From positions 1-63,924 of the forward strand of contig DDUR01000089.1 in assembly GCA_002344895.1 (NCBI GenBank): 63,924 bases of DNA, written 5' to 3'. A program made the position numbers and the translations under genes. Origin of the DNA: Ignavibacteria bacterium UBA2333. GTDB taxonomy: Bacteria > Bacteroidota > Ignavibacteria > Kapaibacteriales > Kapaibacteriaceae. Under the pieces are notes generated by a model. It had not been told where the DNA came from. It searched no databases and saw nothing but the letters and a program-made list of their open reading frames with translations. Every line of letters begins with the position of its first letter. The first letter of the stretch is position 1. Shown here one piece after another: positions 1 through 9,200 of the stretch.

Positions 1-12
1 CTCTTCCGATCT
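1..12 (+). other. Probable residual Illumina adapter end
   Basis: The first 12 bases, CTCTTCCGATCT, are identical to the 3' end shared by the standard Illumina TruSeq adapters. A 12-base match at exactly the first base is very unlikely by chance. It is probably untrimmed adapter at a contig end, so the sequence left of about base 13 should not be treated as genomic. Confidence 0.8.
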
Positions 13-64
13 CTTCCCCCATCTTTTCGTAAGTTTTCTCCCCACAACCAGTCGTGGAGGAACC

Positions 65-2197
65 ATGAAGTCGTATGATGCGTGGCACATCCGCAACGTA
101 GCCCTCTTGGGCCATGCGGGATCCGGGAAAACGACATTAGCTGAGAGTATGCTCTTCGAGTCTGGAGAGATCACTCGGCGAGGTAGCGTCGAAGAGCGGT
201 CGACGGTATCGGACTATCATGACCTTGAGCACGAACGTGGTTCGTCCGTCTTCAGCTCAATACTTTTCGCTGAATGGCGAGACTATAAGATCAACATTAT
301 CGACACACCTGGGTATATCGACTACGTCGGTGATGTTCTGAGTGCACTTCGTGTTGTCGATACGGCCATAATGGTACTCGATGCTCACAACGGCGTCGAA
401 GTAGGCACAGAAACCATCTGGAAGTATACTGAGAAGTTTAGGACTCCTGTCATCGCAGTGGTCAACAAGATCGATCATGACCAAAGTAACTTTTCGCGTA
501 CCGTAGAGCAGGCCAAGGATCGGTTTGGACGCGAAGTCACCATTGTACAATATCCCCTACAAGAGGGCCCATCCTGTTCGACCATCATTGACGTTTTAAC
601 AATGACGGCCTATGTCTTTCCCGATGGTGGGGGGAAACCAACAAAACAACCTATCCCTGATTCTGAAGTTGAGCGTGCCTCCGCGCTACATAATGCACTC
701 GTTGAAATCATTGCAGAGAACGATGAGACGCTTATGGATCATTATTTGGAGAAAGGTGAACTCGACGAGGCGGAGATGCGAAAGGGCTTGACGTTGGCCC
801 TCATTCGACGTCAGATCGTTCCTGTGTTCTGCTCTTCCGCAAAGAAGAACATGGGTGCTGGCCGACTGATGTCATTTATTGATGTTGTTGTGCCGGCTCC
901 TGTGGAAATGCCGCCTGTACCAACGGCTGGAGGTTCAACGTTAACGGCCGACCCCAAGGGCAAATCTTGTTTGTTTGTTTTTAAGGCAAGTAGTGAGCCC
1001 AACGTCGGTGACATGTCCTTCTTTCGGGTCTATAGCGGAACGATTCATACCGGTATCGACCTCGTTAATGAACAGACAGGCGTTACGGAACGTCTTGGCC
1101 AGTTATATGTTGTAAATGGTAAAAAACGCCACGATGTTGTCGAACTCGCTGCGGGTGATATTGGTGCCGTGGTGAAACTGAAGAACACCCACGTCAATAA
1201 CACGTTGCATGAGAAGGGAGACAATCTTGTTCTTCCCCCCATTGAATTTCCGCCGTCGAAGGTTCGTATCGCCGTAGTCAGTCATCGTAAGGGCGAAGAG
1301 GATAAACTAGGTCTAGCGCTGAATCACCTCCATGAGGAAGACCCAACGCTCGTCATTGAACATGCGAAGGACTTGCAGCAGACTATCCTTCATGGTCAAG
1401 GCGAAATGCATCTCCAGACGGCAAGGTTACGGATCACGTCGCGCTTTAAACTTGATGTTGACTTTACACCTGCCAAGATCCCCTATCGAGAGACCATTCG
1501 GCGGCGTGTTGACGCAATGTATAGGCACAAAAAACAAACTGGAGGCGCTGGCCAATTCGCCGAAGTACACATGCGAGTCGAGCCATGGTTCGATGGTCTA
1601 CCTTCGCCCGATGGACTTTCTGTGCGTGGAATTGAGGAGCATGATCTACCCTGGGGCGGCAAACTGGTCTTCGTCAATTGTATTGTCGGAGGAGTGATTG
1701 ACCAGCGGTTTCTCCCGGCAATCATGAAGGGCGTCATGGAAAAGATGGCAGAGGGACCGGTCACCGGTTCCTATGTACGAGATGTTCGCGTTAGTGTGTA
1801 TGATGGCAAGATGCACCCAGTCGACAGTAACGAAGCTGCGTTTAAAACCGCTGGCCGGATGGCATTTAAGGATGCCTTCATCAAAGCTGATCCACTGCTT
1901 CTGGAACCAGTATACGACGTGAATATCGTCGTGCCTGAGGAAATCGTAGGTGACGTCCTCAGTGACGTACCAGTCCGTCGCAGCGTCATCCAAGGAATTG
2001 ACACGGACGGTCACTATCAAGTCGTACGTGTTAAGATGCCACTTGCCGAGCTGGATGGATATGCTACAATTCTGCGGAGTCTTTCGCAAGGACGGGCAAC
2101 GTACGATTCAGCGTTTGCAGACTTTGAACCTGTGCCCACGCAGCTGCAACACAAGCTCCATCAGGACTACCTCGTTCATGCGCACGACGAGGAATGA
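65..2197 (+). CDS. fusA: Elongation factor G-like translational GTPase
   Basis: A 710-residue GTPase of the EF-G family, which drives ribosome translocation using GTP. Visible motifs are the P-loop GHAGSGKT near residue 16, the G3 motif DTPG near residue 80 and the G4 motif NKID near residue 134. The domain II and IV/V regions expected of EF-G follow, and the length is normal. The P-loop and the switch I text (HERGSSVF) differ from canonical EF-G (AHIDAGKT, ERGITI). It therefore resembles the second, divergent EF-G form common in Bacteroidota; a canonical copy may lie elsewhere. The ATG follows a GGAGG ribosome-binding site at 56-60. It is convergent with the next gene, with a terminator at 2254-2283. 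Confidence 0.9.
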   Translation: MKSYDAWHIRNVALLGHAGSGKTTLAESMLFESGEITRRGSVEERSTVSDYHDLEHERGSSVFSSILFAEWRDYKINIIDTPGYIDYVGDVLSALRVVDTAIMVLDAHNGVEVGTETIWKYTEKFRTPVIAVVNKIDHDQSNFSRTVEQAKDRFGREVTIVQYPLQEGPSCSTIIDVLTMTAYVFPDGGGKPTKQPIPDSEVERASALHNALVEIIAENDETLMDHYLEKGELDEAEMRKGLTLALIRRQIVPVFCSSAKKNMGAGRLMSFIDVVVPAPVEMPPVPTAGGSTLTADPKGKSCLFVFKASSEPNVGDMSFFRVYSGTIHTGIDLVNEQTGVTERLGQLYVVNGKKRHDVVELAAGDIGAVVKLKNTHVNNTLHEKGDNLVLPPIEFPPSKVRIAVVSHRKGEEDKLGLALNHLHEEDPTLVIEHAKDLQQTILHGQGEMHLQTARLRITSRFKLDVDFTPAKIPYRETIRRRVDAMYRHKKQTGGAGQFAEVHMRVEPWFDGLPSPDGLSVRGIEEHDLPWGGKLVFVNCIVGGVIDQRFLPAIMKGVMEKMAEGPVTGSYVRDVRVSVYDGKMHPVDSNEAAFKTAGRMAFKDAFIKADPLLLEPVYDVNIVVPEEIVGDVLSDVPVRRSVIQGIDTDGHYQVVRVKMPLAELDGYATILRSLSQGRATYDSAFADFEPVPTQLQHKLHQDYLVHAHDEE

Positions 2198-2219
2198 GAC
2201 GTCCTAGACGTAAACGAAT

Positions 2220-2924
2220 TTATGGCTTATCAGCCGTCCGCACCAACCGAAGTGGGGGCCTCCGCAGGGGGCTCCCATTTTTTGCAAGTGCCGATAACGA
2301 CAACGTATCCCCTGAACGATGCACGGACCACGTAGCCGTCGTACCTTTCTTCCGAAGTACGGCACGGCGTGCACGCCAATCCAGTTCAACATCATACGAA
2401 AACACATCGTCCTTCCAACCAGCTGACTGAGCAGGAGAAAAGAGATACTGCTGTCCTTTACCATCGATGTATACACCTGTAAGGAGCGCTGAATTCAGGA
2501 TGCGCGACAAGACAAACGATACATCCGTGTTCTTCGATGGCATCTTGCCGAAAACGATGGGTTTTGCCTCGATATTATCCGATCTGTGTAAGGCAATATA
2601 CTCACCACTTTTATCATCGGCGGCAGCAATCCATGTTATACCTGACCATGTGACACGCACCTGCGCTCCGAGACCTTTTGTTGGATTCGTTACGACTGTT
2701 GCCAATGAAGGACTACCGTCACGAACACATTGAACATCCGTATTCGTCACCATGATGATCGGCGACGTGGGGCCAAGCGCAGTGAGAGCTGAGTCAACAT
2801 TGTGTGTCCTCTTCAGCGTCTCAACAAATTCCATATTCGCCCAGATTCCTTTGGGAAGGGGCGAAGAAGGGGCTATGCTCGCCGTTGTCACACCAACGGC
2901 GAGCAGAAGAATGACAAACTTCAA
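2220..2924 (-). CDS. Hypothetical secreted protein
   Basis: A 234-residue protein of unknown function. The N-terminus is a typical signal peptide (one Lys, then a hydrophobic run to about residue 17), so export is likely. The rest has no family I recognise. It starts at a TTG whose last bases overlap the TGA stop of pruA (TTGA), which suggests translational coupling. The C-terminal tail is Arg/Pro-rich because that DNA also forms the terminator of the convergent EF-G-like gene. A copy of the dispersed GGGGC motif lies at 2858-2873, just after the signal peptide. Confidence 0.65.
   Translation of the reverse strand: MKFVILLLAVGVTTASIAPSSPLPKGIWANMEFVETLKRTHNVDSALTALGPTSPIIMVTNTDVQCVRDGSPSLATVVTNPTKGLGAQVRVTWSGITWIAAADDKSGEYIALHRSDNIEAKPIVFGKMPSKNTDVSFVLSRILNSALLTGVYIDGKGQQYLFSPAQSAGWKDDVFSYDVELDWRARRAVLRKKGTTATWSVHRSGDTLSLSALAKNGSPLRRPPLRLVRTADKP
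2254..2283 (+). terminator. Rho-independent terminator of the EF-G-like gene
   Basis: GGGGGCC (2254-2260) can pair with GGCTCCC (2270-2276), with one G-U pair, and is followed by ATTTTTT. It reads in the direction of the EF-G-like gene, 57 bases after its stop. It lies inside the 3' coding end of the convergent gene on the other strand. Confidence 0.6.
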
Positions 2925-4471
2925 AGTTTTGTTGCGATTGATTTTGCTTGCAAGAATAGCAGGAGGTAGTCACGACCGCCGGCCTTTGAGTCAGTTCCAC
3001 TCATGTTAAACCCACCGAATGGATGACCACCAACCATTGCGCCAGTGCACTTTCGATTCAGGTAGAGATTTCCAACGTGGAATTCAGCCCGTGCCCGATC
3101 GAGTTTCTTTTTGTTCTTCGTGTAAACAGCACCTGTGAGGCCATAGATGGTGTTGTTGGCAATCTTGAGGGCGTCATCGTAATCCTTTGCCTTACATACG
3201 GCAAGAACTGGACCAAAGATTTCCTCTTGCATAAGGCGTGCCGTTGGTTTCACATTCACAAACACGGTTGGCTGAATGTAATACCCCTTTGCCCCCTTCA
3301 CCTTTTCACCACCGGAGATAAGTTTGCCCTCTTTTTTTCCGATTTCGATGTAGGAGAGGATCGTTTTTTCTGCACGAGCACTTACAACCGGACCTATACG
3401 ACCATCATCTGCCGGATCGGCAATTTGACTTTGTAATGCGTCGACTGCGACCTTCAACTTTGCTACGAATTCGTCGTACACCTTTGCATCGACAATGGCT
3501 CGCGAACACGCTGAACACTTTTGTCCCTGGAAACCGAATGCTGCAGCCACCGTACCCTGAACGGCTGCATCAACGTCAGCTTCACTATCAACAACGATGG
3601 CATCCTTTCCACCCATTTCAGCAACAACCCGTTTAATCCAGATCTGTCCCGGTTGTGGTGTTGCTGCCAGTTTATTCACATGAAGACCAACCTCCATTGA
3701 ACCTGTAAAGGAGATAAAACGAGTCTTCGGGTGACCTACGAGATAGTCACCAGCTTCAGCTCCGCTGGCTACGAGAAAATTCAGTACACCAGCAGGAAGA
3801 CCAACTTCGCGCATGATCTCACTAAAGAGCCATCCCATCATCGGTGAATCGGATGATGGCTTTACGACAACGGTGTTGCCTGTGACGATCGCAGCTGACG
3901 TCATTCCTACAAGAATTGCAAAAGGAAAATTCCACGGCGGAATGACGACGCCAACTCCGAGGGGCAGATAGACAAGTTGATTGTGTTCACCGGGTTGCGG
4001 TACAATCGGTTGTTCCTCGGAATAGCGCAGTGCTTCCCGACCATAGAATTCAAGGAAGTCGATCGCTTCGCACGTATCAGCATCTGCCTCAAGGTAGTTC
4101 TTGCCTACTTCTGAGATCATCCAGGCGTTGATTTCGAGTCGACGTTTGCGGATTACGTTAGCAGCCTTAAACAGAAACTGAGCGCGTTTTGGCATCGGTA
4201 CTGTTTTCCAATCCTCAAAGGCTTTTACAGCAGCTTGCATCGCCTTTTCTGCGTCGTCCTTACCCGATTTCTGAAAGATTCCTACAACTTCATCGGGATT
4301 TGCTGGATTGGTGCTGGTTGTCTTCGCCTTCGTCACAACCTTCTTACCGTTAATGATGTTCGGATACTCTTTTCCGAACAACTTTCGCACAGCATCAACA
4401 GCGTCACGCTGTTTTTTTGCAATTGCTGGTTTCGTGAAATCGAGATAGACTTCGTTGACGAAGGGCTTCAT
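2921..4471 (-). CDS. pruA: L-glutamate gamma-semialdehyde dehydrogenase (1-pyrroline-5-carboxylate dehydrogenase)
   Basis: A 516-residue NAD-dependent aldehyde dehydrogenase that oxidises glutamate semialdehyde to glutamate, the last step of proline breakdown. The catalytic cysteine is C319 in GQKCSACSR. The upstream EMGGKD segment holds the conserved general-base Glu, and the cofactor region includes VVIPPWNFP and FTGS. The length matches stand-alone P5C dehydrogenases rather than the bifunctional PutA, so proline dehydrogenase must be elsewhere. The ATG at 4471 gives the expected full N-terminus. A TAnnTTTG box lies upstream at 4546-4539. The downstream secreted gene overlaps its stop codon. 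Confidence 0.93.
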   Translation of the reverse strand: MKPFVNEVYLDFTKPAIAKKQRDAVDAVRKLFGKEYPNIINGKKVVTKAKTTSTNPANPDEVVGIFQKSGKDDAEKAMQAAVKAFEDWKTVPMPKRAQFLFKAANVIRKRRLEINAWMISEVGKNYLEADADTCEAIDFLEFYGREALRYSEEQPIVPQPGEHNQLVYLPLGVGVVIPPWNFPFAILVGMTSAAIVTGNTVVVKPSSDSPMMGWLFSEIMREVGLPAGVLNFLVASGAEAGDYLVGHPKTRFISFTGSMEVGLHVNKLAATPQPGQIWIKRVVAEMGGKDAIVVDSEADVDAAVQGTVAAAFGFQGQKCSACSRAIVDAKVYDEFVAKLKVAVDALQSQIADPADDGRIGPVVSARAEKTILSYIEIGKKEGKLISGGEKVKGAKGYYIQPTVFVNVKPTARLMQEEIFGPVLAVCKAKDYDDALKIANNTIYGLTGAVYTKNKKKLDRARAEFHVGNLYLNRKCTGAMVGGHPFGGFNMSGTDSKAGGRDYLLLFLQAKSIATKL

Positions 4472-4538
4472 GACAGGTTCTCAGAATGAACTGAACGGGT
4501 ACGGCAGATCGTTTGACGAGCGACGTCATAACGAATGA

Positions 4539-4546
4539 CAAAATTA
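4539..4546 (-). promoter_or_regulatory. Bacteroidota-type -7 promoter box (pruA)
   Basis: Read on the minus strand this is TAATTTTG, an exact match to TAnnTTTG. It lies 67 bases before the pruA ATG, predicting a leader of about 60 bases. No clear -33 TTTG is visible. Confidence 0.4.
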
Positions 4547-4571
4547 CGGAACCGAGGCTAGCTCGTCATCG

Positions 4572-4579
4572 TACTTTTG
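4572..4579 (+). promoter_or_regulatory. Bacteroidota-type -7 promoter box (DedA gene)
   Basis: TACTTTTG matches TAnnTTTG and ends 4 bases before the ATG at 4584. The start site predicted from this box would fall on or next to the start codon, implying a leaderless mRNA. Confidence 0.5.
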
Positions 4580-4583
4580 TCAC

Positions 4584-5222
4584 ATGATTGAAAGCATCGT
4601 GACGTACATGCAGGGCTTACCAGTGTGGGGTGTCCTGATTTTCGCCTTCCTCGTTGCCTGGGTTGAGAATCTCCTACCGCCCGCTCCGAGTGACGTGTTA
4701 CTGGCGTTCTGTGGATCACTCGTTGGCTTTGGCACGGTAGATTTTACGACCCTGCACCTCGTTGCGACAACCGGAAGTGTAGCTGGTTTTGCGACGGCCT
4801 ATTGGTTAGGTCGGACGTATAAACAATCGCTGATTAATGCTCGCTGGTTACCATTTATCACCCAGGATCTTGTTGATACGTCCCAGAAATGGTTTGACAA
4901 GTATCACGGTGCGATTATCGTGGCCAATAGATTTATGGCAGGAACACGTGCCGTGATATCGTTTGCTGCAGGCATGACGAACATGCCTTTTCCACGAACA
5001 ACACTTTATTGTGCTGTTAGTGCTGCGGCCTGGAATGCACTCCTCATTTGGGGTGGAATGTTGTTAGGCACGAACTGGCGAAACATAGATGGCTACGTTA
5101 GCACGTATGGGTGGGTGATAACCGCCCTCATCGTTGCCATCGTAGCCATCGTTGTAATTCGTCGGAAACGTCGACGGACGTCAGCCCTCGAGACCCCAGT
5201 CGACAAGCAGGGAGAATCGTAA
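4584..5222 (+). CDS. DedA family inner-membrane protein
   Basis: A 212-residue polytopic membrane protein of the DedA/SNARE-associated family. Members move lipids such as undecaprenyl phosphate across the membrane or support membrane homeostasis; the exact substrate here is unknown. The family signature is visible: ENLLPPAPSD near residue 28, then a re-entrant or TM segment, then NRFMAGTRAVISFAAGM near residue 114. A final hydrophobic helix is followed by a basic tail (RRKRRR). The gene is monocistronic, and its last 42 bases overlap the 3' end of convergent porV. Confidence 0.88.
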   Translation: MIESIVTYMQGLPVWGVLIFAFLVAWVENLLPPAPSDVLLAFCGSLVGFGTVDFTTLHLVATTGSVAGFATAYWLGRTYKQSLINARWLPFITQDLVDTSQKWFDKYHGAIIVANRFMAGTRAVISFAAGMTNMPFPRTTLYCAVSAAAWNALLIWGGMLLGTNWRNIDGYVSTYGWVITALIVAIVAIVVIRRKRRRTSALETPVDKQGES

Positions 5223-6248
5223 TGTGTTAGCCAGCGGATGATTCTCCTCGACCGTCAGGATGTAGGAGAAATCGAGCTTAAACAGTTCGTACACAACGCC
5301 GGCACCGATGGTGAAGAACTGTCGAGCACCTGCTGCCTTGGGTTCGGTAAAGTAACCACCGCGAAGTGCTACGACCTGATCGTAGATGTATTCCATACCG
5401 ATACCAGTCTCGATACCTCCGGTACCCCATGACGTCACGAAGGACGTTGGAATCGGGTCCGAACCCAATGAATCTCGTCGGACCAGGAGTTTTGAAAAGT
5501 CAGCACTAATCAGCAGGTCGTTAAACTCGTCTTCGACAAGCTTGATGGCAATACCCGTACGAAGTGTTGTGGGCAACGGATCTGACTCGCGATCATACGT
5601 CATCTTCGGACCGACGTTCTGCAGGTTCACACCGAGACGAAGGACGTTGTCGAGATTCATGCCGAAAAAGTCAAGCTTCTGGGGTTTCCAGAGAAATCCT
5701 AGATCAAAGGCAGCACTGATTCCAACACCTGCTCCGGCACTACCAAGGCCGGCTGGAGCTAGGTTCGACTGGATGTACTTGATGTTAACGCCAGCACCAA
5801 GGTCTTCGGAAATTGTTGTTCCGTACGAAAGTGAGAGACCGAACTCATTCGAACGAAACGTTCCAAGTACGGTACCATCACTTAATGTGCGCTTGAACTC
5901 ACCCAGATTCATAAAGATCACCGTCCCGGCAATCGTGCCGTCGATAGCGTCGACGTACTGGGCATACGTACCGTACGAGTAGAACAGATCCGCATTAAAC
6001 TGCGGCAGCCACTTCGAAAAGCTGAGTGCGATCTGGCGTGTATCGTTAAAACCCAATCCACCGGGATTCCAGTAGACGGCATTCGCATTATCGGCAATAG
6101 CCGTTCCAATATCGCCCATGCCGCTTGCGCGAGCATCTGGACTGATCAAGAGGAAGGGCACTGCCGCTCCACCCACTTGGCCGAACGAAGCAGACGTTAC
6201 GAGCGCAAATGCTGCAACGACTGCCATGCCCTTACTGATCATCGTCAT
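5181..6248 (-). CDS. porV: Type IX secretion outer-membrane protein PorV
   Basis: A roughly 355-residue outer-membrane beta-barrel of the PorV/PorQ (FadL-like) family. PorV carries type IX cargo from the translocon to the PorU sortase. The N-terminus is a signal peptide ending near SASFGQ, followed by the family-typical segment LLISPDARASGMGD and ANAVYWNPGG. The ATG at 6248 was chosen because AGGAG lies 5 bases upstream (6258-6254); the frame extends further only to a TTG. It lies directly downstream of porU, the same pairing found in Porphyromonas. Its 3' end overlaps the convergent DedA gene by 42 bases. Confidence 0.88.
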   Translation of the reverse strand: MTMISKGMAVVAAFALVTSASFGQVGGAAVPFLLISPDARASGMGDIGTAIADNANAVYWNPGGLGFNDTRQIALSFSKWLPQFNADLFYSYGTYAQYVDAIDGTIAGTVIFMNLGEFKRTLSDGTVLGTFRSNEFGLSLSYGTTISEDLGAGVNIKYIQSNLAPAGLGSAGAGVGISAAFDLGFLWKPQKLDFFGMNLDNVLRLGVNLQNVGPKMTYDRESDPLPTTLRTGIAIKLVEDEFNDLLISADFSKLLVRRDSLGSDPIPTSFVTSWGTGGIETGIGMEYIYDQVVALRGGYFTEPKAAGARQFFTIGAGVVYELFKLDFSYILTVEENHPLANTLRFSLLVDWGLEG

Positions 6249-6286
6249 ACCGACTCCTGAAATTCCAGCGTTGTTGAATGGCAAAG

Positions 6287-9200
6287 TTAGCGAATGAGCT
6301 GTAACGCTCCTCGAACGTCGTGCGTTAGACCGTCATCCGTTGTGATTCTGACGGTACAGACGTAGACGGCTGTTGAGAGTATATTTCCTGCTGTGTCCCG
6401 TCCATCCCACTCGGATTCTGCGGACTGAAGGTCGAGAACACGCATATCGCGTTCAAAGACAAGTCGCCCTTGCAGGTCGTGAACCATAAGTCGAGCCGAG
6501 AAAGGCTTTGCAAGATTGTGCGTAAATCTGATGGAAGTTGACGTTGTGAACGGATTAGGGGCAAACGTGAGACCCTCCGTGACAATTCCCGCAGAAGCGT
6601 CAACAATGCGGAAGACGGTCGTAGCCTCGGAAACATTGTTCAGAATGTCCCACGCTCGTACACGTACGGTATGAACACCCGGCGATAGGCCAAAGATCTG
6701 TTTGCTCGCTGTACCCGCCTTACTGTCTTCAAGTGATGTTTGGAAGGTGGAGGTCAGATTTTCAACCTTCATGCCACCATCAAACGATGCCTCGAGATCG
6801 TGTCCAATGCCAATCCCTGTTGTGTTTATGCCCGTTGCGTCTTGTAAGTCAACGATGAGAATCGGCTCAGCACGAACTATGTCTCCACTGATAAACCGAC
6901 GGGAGTCCATAAAGATCTTCATGGACGGACCTTCAACATCGTTAAAGGATACCGATTCAATGCCGTTGACTGAAACCTTGTCAAAGACACCCATGGCAAA
7001 TGTGAGTGAGTCATCACTGCGTGCATAACCGAACAGTGATCCATTACCGGGGGCAAAGCTGATGTCCTTTGGTACGATAAACGTTGCCGTGAACCGACCG
7101 TTTTCCACACGATACGAGCCCTTACTGAGAGCAGCACCGGGACGGATCCACGTGTTCATCGTCTGAGCAGGATCGGTATCGCGCATACGAACGGTCGTGG
7201 CAGCATCTGAAAGTGTAACCTGCACGACGCCGTTCATCGGAACAAGCGACGCGTCATCGAGCGGTGACGCAATGTGTCCCGAAACCGTTACAGTAGAGAG
7301 AGCTTTCACTGTGAGTGCGGACGTCGAATCTATCGTCACTCCATTAATTGAGTCGAATACGACCCGTTCTCGAGGTAATAACAGACGCATGGACGGATCA
7401 CCCAGGATGACATACTTCCAGTCATTCAGGAAGCGGTGGACGCCCTTAACATCCATAAATGCATCACCGATCCTTGGGAACGAGCCGTCTTCGTCACGCT
7501 GAAACAGCCTCGTATAGAAGGCTCTGTTCAGAACGTCATTACTAAAGGAGTATACCACACGTGTTGACGAGAATACGGCAATCGCACCACCACGAGGAAG
7601 CAGGAAAAGTTCCTCAGCTCCGGACTGTACTTCCGTCATATCGAAGCGAGCAAAGTCACACGTAGCGGCTGTCAGGAAGAATGGCTTTTCCGCATTCGTG
7701 AACTGTCCAATGGTCGTTTCACGGACAAGGATTTGTTCATCGGCCCATACCCGTGGATTGCCATGCCCCACCCAGTTAAGGAATAGTGCTCCGGTCGTAT
7801 TGACGGAGCTGACAAGATCCTGTGTCGCCGCAGGCTTTCGTCTACCACGAGCAACATTTTCCGTGGGATACTCAACGAGATAGATTTTCCGCGTCTGAAT
7901 TTCATTCGATACATGGTTAATCGTCAGGTTCTCGCTTTGCGCCAAATGGAGGTCACCATCCGACTGACCTTGTGTTCCCTTCGGACCATCATCGGCGATT
8001 GTCGTTAGCCGTGTTCGCCAGTCATCTGTTGAGGCAGAATGTTCGTATAAACGTAGTTTCTCAATAAAATTACGGCCCTGGGCATCACTCGTAATTGTGA
8101 TTCGACCTATCGCAACGTCTGGTGCAGTATCCTCACCAACAGTACGCGCAAAGACATCGTCCGAGGTATATGACTTGATGCCATCCGTATCGCCAATGGC
8201 ATCAAAGGACTGATACGTTGGCACAAAACTAATCTGTCCAGTAGAGATGTTACGATAGTCAAAGTGTCCGTCTCCCCACAACAGCACATACTTGGGTGCT
8301 TTTGTCCACGTCGTCATAGCCCATGAGAGATAGTCCCGCAGAGCTAACGGGTCCTGCTGACCATATGCAAATTCCGTAAACACATCTGACGTTGTAACGA
8401 CGGACACTGAGAGCTCACCGAGTGACCGGCGGTATTCGGCATACTCATTTGCCGACGTCAAGAGGCCTGGATGTGTGATAACGACGATGTCTGTATTTGC
8501 TGGCGACGAGCGCAGGTTTGGGAACGTGATCGCTTCGTACTGTGCTGAGCGCAGCGAACTGGCAATAAAGTACCGTCGTTGTTCGCCTGCTGCGAAGGTC
8601 TCACGGAACGCCGCGATATTCCCAGTTGATGATACGTTTTCAACAAGAACCGGTGCTGCACGATCCGTTACGTCGAAGATGAATACATCTCCTGAGAAGC
8701 CGGCGATGTCAACTTGATACGTTCCTGCCACACGCGCGTCAATCCAGAACTCAGCCTCTCCGTCTGTTGCCTGAGGTGCTTTCGGATAGGCAATCTCAAG
8801 CCAATCAAGGACACCTGTGCCAAGCCGATCGTTCGATTGATACGAGAAACGCAGAGCAGACCGTCCGTCCATTGGCAGACTCGACGCTGGCAGAACGCCT
8901 GATACCGAATCATTAAATGCATCAAGGTACATCTCTTGCGAAAGTCCCCGCAGGTCTCGTTGAGCAAGTGTTTGACCATTGTCACTAATACTTACCACAC
9001 CTCGTTGGCTGCTTCTGTGAGCCACACAGAAACGATACCGTACAGTGTCAACACGTCGGAAATTCGGCAACATCGTTGTAATCGTCAATGCGCCGTTATT
9101 GTCGATTGGCCGTCCTAGCCAACGCCTACCGGATCCGAGAGTAAATAAGTTTGTGATGTCTTCTTCTTGATAGATACGGCCCGTAACGTGTGTCGGGCGA

